The notes under the pieces are model-generated. The model saw only the letters and a list, made by a program, of their open reading frames with translations. It was not told the origin of the DNA and ran no database searches. A stretch of DNA of 8,012 bases from Nitrospirae bacterium RBG_19FT_COMBO_42_15. Lineage in GTDB: Bacteria > Nitrospirota > CAKKRA01 > 9FT-COMBO-42-15. The stretch covers positions 1 to 8,012 of the forward strand of contig MHEL01000114.1 of the NCBI GenBank assembly GCA_001803815.1, given 5' to 3'. This document shows, piece by piece, positions 1 through 6,599 of the stretch. Each line of letters opens with the position of its first letter. The stretch's first letter is position 1. The position numbers and the translations under genes were made by a program.

Positions 1-2464
1 TCCTGCCGCCTGCCAGGAACCTCTCACTAATAGGCATATCTTCAAAATGGCCAAGGCCTCTGCCAATGCCTCCCTTTGCTGATAAAGCAAAAACAGACCA
101 TTTAAAAGCCGAATAATACCAGCTTGTCTGAAGGCTTGCCTTAATAAATTTTGCCTCAGAGCCGAGATAGTCTGCGGCATTTTTTACAGAAAGGCCGTGT
201 AGGGAGCCTGATGTTGGATTAAAGGGATTATTCCTAAAATCAATTATTATAGACGGATTCAGACTGCTTATTGCAATATGGCCCTCATCCTCAGAAGCAA
301 GTATAGCATCAGGCTTGACATTATAAAGCTCCACATCCTCATATTGATAGAGGAGAGAGCCTCTTATATATTCAGTGAAGCTCTTATCAATGCCTGATGT
401 TAAGCTCAGCCTTCTTAAGGAATAACCCACCTTTTCCTCTGTCTGATACCCGGCGCCTGCCCTTGCCTCAACAGGATTATTTAAAAACCACGGCTCCTTA
501 AAACCTATAAAATATTTTGTCTCTACAGCGCTTGCCTCTGCCCTTACAGTCACATGCCTGTTGTATCCCCAGAGATTCTTGTGCGAAACCTCAACAAACC
601 CCCTCAACTTCTCCACATCCCCAAAACCAACGCCAAATTCAACAGCGCCTGCATTTCTCTCTTTTACAGAAATCTGAATATCCTTCACATACTCCCTTTG
701 CTCAGGTTCATCCTTTTTAATCTCCTTTACAGACTCTATCTTGACATCGCTGAAGATGCCTAATCTATAAAGTTTGCGCTGGCTCTTTAATATTTTTTCA
801 TAATCATAAGGCTCCTCTGAATGTATTAGGAGCTCTCTGTATACCACCTTCTCCTTGGTTAATACATTGCCTGTAAGAAATATCCTGCCGAAGCTTACAG
901 GTTTATCCTCTTTTATTGTATAGATAAGCTCAATCAACTGCTTATCTTCTTTTGAAAAACGTTTTAAATCAACAGTGGCATAGATATAGCCCTTCTTTGA
1001 ATAAAGCGCCAATATGCTAAATCTGTCCTCATTTGCCTGCGCCTCAATATACGGTTTCCCCTCCCTGCTTTTCATCGCCTTGGTTATGTCATCTAAACTA
1101 TAGGCGCTGTTTCCCTTTACTATTATCTTATCTATCGTGGTCTTTGGCCCCTCAAAAATATTAATAGTAAGCTCCATCTCTGTCTTGTCTTCATTAAGGA
1201 TAATCTTTTTCTCTAATATCTTTGCCTCTGTAAAACCATTCTGCCTGTAAAGGACAATAATCGCCTCCATGTCCTTTTCTATTACATCGTCCTTTAAAAT
1301 CCCTTTTGAAAAGAGGCCTGCCTTCTTTGTATTCATTAAAGTCTTTAGCTTCTTTGTTTTTATAGATTCATTGCCTTTAATTGAAATATTTTTTATGTAA
1401 ACCTTATTCCCCTCGTTTATCTTGAAATCTATTATAACCTCGTTCCTGTCCAGATTCTCTTTTAAGCTGTAATCTATCTTTGCAAGATAGAATCCTTTTG
1501 AACGATAAAGCGCCTCCATCCTTTTAATGCTGCCGAGCAGAATATCCTCATCATAGCTCCTGTCTTCGTATATAAGAAGCTCTTTTTTCAATTCACCAGA
1601 AAATATTTGGCTGTTTCCTTCAAAATTAACTATAACATGGATGCCTGCCTCTATATGAATGACAATTGAGACCTCATTATTCGGTTCATCATAATAGACC
1701 CTCTTTGGCGAAATTACTGACCTGATATATCCGTCCTTTATATAATAATCCTCAAGCAGTTTTATATCCTTGTCTAATTGAATCTCATCATACGGAATAT
1801 CCTTCCAGACCTTCAGGATGTTGGAGAGTGTAATATCACTGTAGGCCTTGTCTCCTGTAAACTCTATCTTTGCAACCTTTGCCCTGAATCCCTCTGTAAT
1901 CTGAAAGACTGCTGCCACCTGATCAGGCCTCTTTTCCTGCGCCGCATTAGCCTTAACCTCTGCCTTAAAGAAACCCTTTGCCTTATAATAATTGATAACA
2001 GCCTCCTGATTTTCTATTAATCTGCTCTGAATATATTCATCACCCTTTTTTATCTTAATAATATTTAGCAGCTCTTTTGTAGAGATAATGGCATTATCTT
2101 CTATCTTGATATCAGATATGACCACCTTTTCTTTAAGAATAAATTTAAGATTTAACCCCTCTGTGTCCCCCCTTAGCAAGGGGGGAACGGAAGGGGGGTG
2201 AATTAAGGTGGCATCTACAATCACATCGCTGAATATTCCCTTTTTAAATAACAGCTCTACGCCGTTCTTTATCTTTTTTGCCGAATATATATCGCCTTCC
2301 TTTATATTAGTAATCTTTACAATCTCGGAAACAGTTATCCCAATCTTAGACTCAACCTCAATATTTGCTATCAGCTTACCCTCAAGGTCATCAATTACAG
2401 ATGCATCTGCCCATATTGGCAGCAAAAGGAGAAGTAATACCGCATGTGTAAATCTCTTCAACAT
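1..2464 (-). CDS. bamA: Omp85/BamA-family outer-membrane assembly protein with seven POTRA domains (3' end cut by window edge)
   Basis: An outer-membrane beta-barrel insertase of the Omp85 family, which folds barrel proteins into the outer membrane. The 821 codons visible start with a signal peptide (KR, then a Leu-rich core, cleavage probably after ADA at residue 21). Seven POTRA domains follow at about residues 30-113, 114-192, 193-274, 275-352, 353-439, 440-520 and 521-603. Their helix-strand signatures include KKGIFSDVIV (74-83), YKAKGFFKAEV (160-170), YRSKGFYLAKI (320-330), YRQNGFTEAKI (406-416), YSKKGYIYATV (488-498) and YRLGIFSDVKI (566-576). The barrel begins near 604 and includes DFRNNPFNPTSG (742-753). 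The window ends at ERFLAGGR, just before where the family's conserved RGF/RGY loop motif should fall. E. coli BamA has five POTRAs. POTRA1 is interrupted in frame by a palindromic repeat (residues ~88-103). The gene follows tamB by 6 nt. ATG at 2464 is chosen; TTG at 2461 is an alternative. A TamA-like or second Omp85 role is possible, so the symbol is tentative. Confidence 0.93.
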   Translation of the reverse strand, partial: MLKRFTHAVLLLLLLPIWADASVIDDLEGKLIANIEVESKIGITVSEIVKITNIKEGDIYSAKKIKNGVELLFKKGIFSDVIVDATLIHPPSVPPLLRGDTEGLNLKFILKEKVVISDIKIEDNAIISTKELLNIIKIKKGDEYIQSRLIENQEAVINYYKAKGFFKAEVKANAAQEKRPDQVAAVFQITEGFRAKVAKIEFTGDKAYSDITLSNILKVWKDIPYDEIQLDKDIKLLEDYYIKDGYIRSVISPKRVYYDEPNNEVSIVIHIEAGIHVIVNFEGNSQIFSGELKKELLIYEDRSYDEDILLGSIKRMEALYRSKGFYLAKIDYSLKENLDRNEVIIDFKINEGNKVYIKNISIKGNESIKTKKLKTLMNTKKAGLFSKGILKDDVIEKDMEAIIVLYRQNGFTEAKILEKKIILNEDKTEMELTINIFEGPKTTIDKIIVKGNSAYSLDDITKAMKSREGKPYIEAQANEDRFSILALYSKKGYIYATVDLKRFSKEDKQLIELIYTIKEDKPVSFGRIFLTGNVLTKEKVVYRELLIHSEEPYDYEKILKSQRKLYRLGIFSDVKIESVKEIKKDEPEQREYVKDIQISVKERNAGAVEFGVGFGDVEKLRGFVEVSHKNLWGYNRHVTVRAEASAVETKYFIGFKEPWFLNNPVEARAGAGYQTEEKVGYSLRRLSLTSGIDKSFTEYIRGSLLYQYEDVELYNVKPDAILASEDEGHIAISSLNPSIIIDFRNNPFNPTSGSLHGLSVKNAADYLGSEAKFIKASLQTSWYYSAFKWSVFALSAKGGIGRGLGHFEDMPISERFLAGGR
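2152..2206. repeat. Palindromic G/C-run repeat inserted in frame in POTRA1 of the Omp85 gene
   Basis: The core CCCCCCTTAGCAAGGGGGG (2167-2185) is a perfect hairpin with 8-bp arms and a 3-nt loop. A further AAGGGGGG at 2191-2198 could pair with the same left arm. Imperfect outer arms are ACCCCT (2155-2160) and AGGGGGGT (2192-2199). TTAA occurs at both ends (2152-2155 and 2203-2206), 51 nt apart, like a target-site duplication. The element is read through on the minus strand as about HPPSVPPLLRGDTEG (residues 89-103), a Pro/Leu/Arg/Gly composition foreign to a POTRA fold. From memory, this kind of CCCCCTT...AAGGGGG unit is dispersed between genes in many bacterial genomes; I could not search for copies. 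Confidence 0.75.
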
Positions 2465-2466
2465 CA

Positions 2467-2471
2467 CTCCC
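2467..2471 (-). promoter_or_regulatory. Ribosome binding site of the Omp85 gene, overlapping the tamB stop
   Basis: GGGAG on the minus strand shares its first G with the tamB stop codon TAG. It lies only 2 nt before ATG (2464) and 5 nt before the in-frame TTG (2461). The spacing fits the TTG better, so the true start could be either codon; the predicted protein differs by one residue. The overlap suggests translation coupled to tamB. Confidence 0.55.
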
Positions 2472-5400
2472 TACTTGAACTCAAAGCGGAATTTAATATC
2501 AGCCCCGAGTCTTCCGCTCTCATCACGTTCGCCTACTAAGGATATATTTTTATTAAGGATATATTCTAATAAAATCAATTGCTCCTCTGTAGTAGCAAGA
2601 TTCGTTGAATATGTTACATAAAGGCTGTCATCCCAGAAGTGCTTGCTTACTGTAATCCTTGGGCCGGCAGATGTCTTTGCTGAATAATAGTAAGGGTCAA
2701 CCTGAAACCTCTCAAACCCCATAAGCTCTGATACACGCTCCTCTATAATGTCCTGAACCTGGCCTGTTACAAATGATGCTGCCTCTGCGGTGCCTATAAC
2801 CTGCTCTGCGCCAGCAAGCTCCTCTGAAGTTTTTCCGGTAGTCAACAGAGCAAGTATATCTGTCTCGCTCAGAGGCGGGTCAGAAACCAAAGACAGATTA
2901 AACCTGTCAACTGTGCCTGTAAGGTTTAAATCAATCTGATATTTTCTGATCTTTGATGATGCATGGATATCAAATACAGGATTTATCTTCTCAGGGTCGG
3001 TAAAATCTACCCGGCCTGAAATAACCTTGAATCTATTCTTTCTGAAATAGACCTCGCCGCCTACAGCCTCAACCTTTCCAACTATGATAGGCCTGTTAAT
3101 AGTCCCTTTAAGGATTATATCTGCCTCAAGCGGAAGCTTTGCTGTATTATTATTAATCCAGATATTCTCCTTTCCGTGTATCTGGATGTTAAGGGCTGTA
3201 TCGCCAAAGACAGGCACCTCGCCCTTTTCGGGCTGGCGCGCCTTCTGAAACTCCAGCAAAGCGCTCTTCCACTCAATCCTTCTTTTGTATTCCCCCTTTT
3301 TGATAAGTATATCGCCCTTTGCAAATTTATTTTTTGCATCGCCCTGTAAAAACAGATTTGCATCAATGGTAGATGAAAACCCTTCTGGATATGTAAACCG
3401 TGCATTTGATACTATAAAGTTCATTCCAAACTGCCCAAATTTAAAGCCGCTCAATTCCATCCATCCTGTGCCTTTTATTGTGCCGCCGCCGATTGCGCCT
3501 TCAAACTGCTCCATCAGAATCTGCCTTTCGTTTAGAAAGAGCCCGATATTAACCTTCTCAATACGCTGTGAAAGCGTCCTGCTCCTTAATGCGCCATCCT
3601 TGATATTCAGCGCCCCCCTCACCCTCGGCTCCAGCCAGTCGCCTGAAAGCATAACTGCCATATACGCCTTTCCTCTGCTGTATTCAAGCTCCTTTGTAAA
3701 GAGCGTTGATACCTTCATATCAGCCTCGCCTGAAAGGCTTAAGTTAAATTCCTTAAATGGCCTGAATCTTCCTGAAAGGTTAAAAGATGTATCCTCGCCC
3801 TTTATCTTAAATGAACCAATTATTATCTCCTCGTTTATATAATTTGCAGCAATTGGGCCGTCATTATAAATCTTATACCCGGCAATATCTGCAGACAGAT
3901 TGTTTAAGTTAAGAAAGGCGGTAGTATTCTTAATATTTTTAAAAGAGCCTTTTAATTCCATCTTGCCTGTCGCAGAGAGCGGCATGCTTAAAAATGGTTC
4001 AGGCTTAAAGATAGCAATAAAACTATTTAATGGAGCATCAATTAATTCAATCTCTGATTTAAATGGAATATTATCCCTTAATTCTATCTCTCCATTTATA
4101 AAACCGCTGTTATTAAACATGGCTGCGTCTAATTCAAAAACCATATCTTTAATTCCAAACTCTATTGCCCCGCCGCCTAAATCCCTGTCACCTGATGTGA
4201 TTTTCTCAAAGACAATCTTGCCGTCTATCTCAGGCCTCTTAAAATCACCCTCGCCATTTAAATCAAGTCTGAAACCCCCATTAATAGGAAACTCTCCTAT
4301 GCTCTTTAACAAGGCTATATCCTTCAACTCTATATTAGATGATGTGAGGCGCGCAGACCATCCTGGTGAGCTTGTCGAACCATTATCATTTTTATTATTC
4401 TTGAAGCTTATAAATCCGGTTCCATTCAGGATGCTCTTGTCATTTTTTATTAAAATCTCTGGAAAGGCTATTTTATCTGTGTCAAGATGCGCTGAAACAA
4501 CCGCACTGTCAAAATGCTGACCATAGGCAGACCCTGAGCTGACATTAAGGCTCCCGTCGCCTGTAAAATCTTTTTTTGTCCCTTTAAATGCAAGACTCCC
4601 TGACGCCTTCATATCAATGGGTATCTCCTTATAAAATACAGAGACAATATCCTTCGGACTTCCATTCTTTATATCTGCCGTTAAATCAAAATAAGGGCCG
4701 GGAAGGCTGATAGCGCCGTTTATCCTATATCTTGATTCATCTTTCTCTATTAATATATCCTCTGCCTTCAGAACACTGCTGCTATAATGCGCCCTGCCAG
4801 AGGCGCTGATTGCAGAAACATCCTTTACCCTTCCATTTTTAACAGAAACCTCGCCGTCAAAAGAGGGATTATATAATGAACCGCTTATATCTCCGGATAA
4901 AGACATTTGGCCTGATGCATGTGGATAGTTAAAAGCGCTGGCAAACTCCCTTATATCATCTGATAAAAGGCCAGCAGACAGTTTTATTGTCCCATCCTCC
5001 TTAATCACACCTGAAAGATTAAGAGAAGCCTTTTCAGACGTGATTTTAAATTTATTAACAGTTAATATGCTGTTTTTAAGCTCAAGACCTGAATTCAATT
5101 CTTTGATGAGCGCCGCAGCCTTATTAATGCCCTTCTGCTCACTATTTACTGATTTAAACCTGCCTGATATCTCTGCCTCTGCAGTAATTCCCTTTCTTTC
5201 AAAACCAGCGCCTGAGAATTGGACATTAAAATCTATCTCCTTTTTTATATCAGGCAGACCCTTTACCATAGCCGACAGGATTGGGTCAGGGTCCATTCCC
5301 TTCATGCCTAATTTGCCCTTATAAGAAAATACATCATCATTAAAAAATAAATCCATGTTTCCGGTAACAGCGCCGTTTAAAATATTCCCCTTTACAGAAG

Positions 5401-6160
5401 ATATGAAAAGCTTTTTATCCTTATATAACCCTTTTAAAGAGAGCGCTCCAATTATCTTATCATTGAGGTTTAGGTTTCTAAGACTAATCTCAGCCTCGCT
5501 CATCTGCAGGATATTGACATTTCCTTTTAGTTCCTTTGAATGAAAGGCGTTAGAATTTATATTCAGCATTATGCTGTTTAGCGAGAATACCGCCTTATGG
5601 TCTTTGAGAAAGATATCAATCTTGTCATCAATGTTTATGCCGCTTATCCTGCCTGCTATTGCCCTTTTTGTGCTGTCAATGTCAATAACACCGTTTTCTA
5701 CTGTCCATCTCTTGATTACCTTTTTTATTAACGGTTTTCTGATAAGCTCTATGGTCTTTTGAAGAAGCGCTGAATAATTATCATCAGACACATCTTCCTC
5801 AAGCCATATATGGGGGTTTTTAATCTGTATCCTGTTGATGAAAAATGTTTTATATAAAAGAGCTGACGGCCTGAAGCTTATCCTGACCCTTTCTACATAA
5901 AGAATATCTTTATTCTTAAACTGTGGCTTATTTAAAACAGAAAAATTCTTTATCTCCAAATAGGCGGGAAAAATATGGAAGGCAAGGCTTTCTATTGCAA
6001 TCGGCTGTCCTAAATTCTTTTTAAGCCATGCTGCTGCACGTTCTTTAACAAGATTTGACACATAACTGCTTTTTAAAATTACATTGGTGCCTATAACCGA
6101 AAACAGGATTAAAAGGGCTAATATAATAATCCCTTTTTTTATCCTCCTGCGCCTCTTCAA
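2471..6160 (-). CDS. tamB: TamB/AsmA-type translocation and assembly module protein (DUF490 C-terminus)
   Basis: A 1229-residue inner-membrane-anchored periplasmic protein of the TamB family (E. coli TamB is about 1259). Family members span the periplasm as long hydrophobic-groove beta structures and are implicated in outer-membrane assembly and phospholipid transport. MKRRRRIKKG is followed by one membrane helix (10-29), then an AsmA-like N-terminal region (to about 125), then a long beta-rich body. A motif of the form P-x-[FIV]-x-G-x-[LIV]-x-[LIV]-x-x-G recurs, clearest at 430-445, 642-656, 844-858 and 1023-1037. The C-terminal TamB domain (about 880-1229) has YFRKNRFKVISG (1038-1049) and SDPPLSETDILALL (1093-1106) and ends in an aromatic DIKFRFEFK, as expected for a family that docks with an Omp85 protein. 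The start is TTG, supported by AGGAGG 8 nt upstream. It lies 23 nt after the DUF1844 gene and 6 nt before the Omp85 gene. A short dispersed-type repeat is read through at residues 593-600. Confidence 0.93.
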   Translation of the reverse strand: MKRRRRIKKGIIILALLILFSVIGTNVILKSSYVSNLVKERAAAWLKKNLGQPIAIESLAFHIFPAYLEIKNFSVLNKPQFKNKDILYVERVRISFRPSALLYKTFFINRIQIKNPHIWLEEDVSDDNYSALLQKTIELIRKPLIKKVIKRWTVENGVIDIDSTKRAIAGRISGINIDDKIDIFLKDHKAVFSLNSIMLNINSNAFHSKELKGNVNILQMSEAEISLRNLNLNDKIIGALSLKGLYKDKKLFISSVKGNILNGAVTGNMDLFFNDDVFSYKGKLGMKGMDPDPILSAMVKGLPDIKKEIDFNVQFSGAGFERKGITAEAEISGRFKSVNSEQKGINKAAALIKELNSGLELKNSILTVNKFKITSEKASLNLSGVIKEDGTIKLSAGLLSDDIREFASAFNYPHASGQMSLSGDISGSLYNPSFDGEVSVKNGRVKDVSAISASGRAHYSSSVLKAEDILIEKDESRYRINGAISLPGPYFDLTADIKNGSPKDIVSVFYKEIPIDMKASGSLAFKGTKKDFTGDGSLNVSSGSAYGQHFDSAVVSAHLDTDKIAFPEILIKNDKSILNGTGFISFKNNKNDNGSTSSPGWSARLTSSNIELKDIALLKSIGEFPINGGFRLDLNGEGDFKRPEIDGKIVFEKITSGDRDLGGGAIEFGIKDMVFELDAAMFNNSGFINGEIELRDNIPFKSEIELIDAPLNSFIAIFKPEPFLSMPLSATGKMELKGSFKNIKNTTAFLNLNNLSADIAGYKIYNDGPIAANYINEEIIIGSFKIKGEDTSFNLSGRFRPFKEFNLSLSGEADMKVSTLFTKELEYSRGKAYMAVMLSGDWLEPRVRGALNIKDGALRSRTLSQRIEKVNIGLFLNERQILMEQFEGAIGGGTIKGTGWMELSGFKFGQFGMNFIVSNARFTYPEGFSSTIDANLFLQGDAKNKFAKGDILIKKGEYKRRIEWKSALLEFQKARQPEKGEVPVFGDTALNIQIHGKENIWINNNTAKLPLEADIILKGTINRPIIVGKVEAVGGEVYFRKNRFKVISGRVDFTDPEKINPVFDIHASSKIRKYQIDLNLTGTVDRFNLSLVSDPPLSETDILALLTTGKTSEELAGAEQVIGTAEAASFVTGQVQDIIEERVSELMGFERFQVDPYYYSAKTSAGPRITVSKHFWDDSLYVTYSTNLATTEEQLILLEYILNKNISLVGERDESGRLGADIKFRFEFK
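4358..4383. repeat. TTCGACAAGCTCA-type dispersed repeat read through inside tamB
   Basis: Minus-strand TGGTTCGACAAGCTCACCA (4364-4382) has complementary ends TGGT/ACCA and is followed by GGATGG. It closely resembles the TTCGACAAGCTCA family of short imperfect palindromes that I recall as intergenic repeats in many bacterial genomes. In tamB it is read as GSTSSPGW (594-601), a polar stretch after an Asn/Lys-rich turn and before the strand at SNIELKDI. The other strand reads HPGELVEP, close to the HPELVEG peptide commonly seen in translations of this repeat. The boundaries are uncertain and no clear target duplication is visible. Confidence 0.6.
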
Positions 6161-6168
6161 GATAATGC

Positions 6169-6174
6169 CCTCCT
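6169..6174 (-). promoter_or_regulatory. Ribosome binding site fixing the TTG start of tamB
   Basis: AGGAGG on the minus strand sits 8 nt before TTG at 6160, an ideal spacing, and no ATG is available nearby in the same frame. The residues after TTG (LysArgArgArgArg and then a membrane helix) form a sensible N-terminus, so a TTG start is well supported. Confidence 0.8.
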
Positions 6175-6183
6175 GCTGCAGCT

Positions 6184-6582
6184 TTATTTGACGGAAGACC
6201 TCTTTGCCAATTCCACATATTTCATCCTTAAGTTAAACAGGAGATTCTTCATTAACGCATCTTCGTCATTTGTCAGATTTCCTTTTGTTTTTTCCTCCAA
6301 GACAGACAGCAAATCAATGGTCTCCTTTGCCTGATGCAGATTGCTCCCCTTTTTACCTGTAAACGGATCCGCCTCCTCGCCTAACTGAATAAGCGCTGAA
6401 TGGGCCAATGAATATATGAAGGAGCTGAAATCTATATGTGGAAGCCTCTCTTCAAAATCCTTCTTGTGTTCGCCTTCTTTGATTTTTGTCTCTTTTTTCA
6501 CTGTATCCTCAGCAGGTCTTTCCTGCTCCTCATCAAATCTTATCCTTTTATCTGAAAACTTAAAACCCTTTTCGTCTTCCAC
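6184..6582 (-). CDS. DUF1844 family protein of unknown function
   Basis: A small protein of 132 residues. A charged, probably disordered N-terminus (1-46, rich in Lys/Glu/Asp) is followed by the DUF1844 domain (about 48-126). I recognise this family from LPHIDFSSFIYSLAHSALIQLG, the DPFTGKKG turn (72-79), the NLHQAKETIDLLSVLEEKTKGN segment (81-102) and LMKNLLFNLRMKYVEL at the end. It looks all-helical, with no signal peptide or membrane helix, so it is probably cytoplasmic. No biochemical function is known to me for the family. The start chosen is GTG at 6582, because GGGAGG lies 9 nt upstream; a longer reading from GTG at 6603 would overlap the preceding stop codon and has no Shine-Dalgarno. 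It sits 17 nt after the SPOR gene and 23 nt before tamB, which links it to envelope genes by position only. Confidence 0.88.
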   Translation of the reverse strand: MEDEKGFKFSDKRIRFDEEQERPAEDTVKKETKIKEGEHKKDFEERLPHIDFSSFIYSLAHSALIQLGEEADPFTGKKGSNLHQAKETIDLLSVLEEKTKGNLTNDEDALMKNLLFNLRMKYVELAKRSSVK

Positions 6583-6591
6583 TAAAGCCCA

Positions 6592-6597
6592 CCTCCC
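6592..6597 (-). promoter_or_regulatory. Ribosome binding site that decides the DUF1844 start
   Basis: GGGAGG on the minus strand lies 9 nt before GTG (6582-6580). The alternative upstream GTG (6603-6601) overlaps the TGA of the SPOR gene but would place this purine run inside the coding region, and nothing resembling a Shine-Dalgarno precedes it. The shorter start is preferred. Confidence 0.7.
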
Positions 6598-6599
6598 AA

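Noticed and set aside
2167..2185. Strong hairpin as a transcription terminator
   Set aside because: It is inside the Omp85 reading frame, has no T-run after it on the transcribed strand, and genes continue on both sides.
3222..3242. GCCC-TTTTC-GGGC hairpin next to GGCGCGCC in tamB as a third inserted repeat
   Set aside because: The encoded ARQPEKGEVPVFGD is a normal linker before the TamB C-terminal domain, the arms are only 4 bp, and it does not resemble a repeat family I know.
3115..3405. 96-codon minus-strand frame inside tamB
   Set aside because: It overlaps the recognised TamB C-terminal region in another frame and has no coding features of its own.
3900..4520. 206-codon plus-strand open frame, and the other plus-strand frames of 60-185 codons
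   Set aside because: They lie antisense to well-recognised minus-strand genes, show no family resemblance, and have the composition expected of a reverse-complement shadow.
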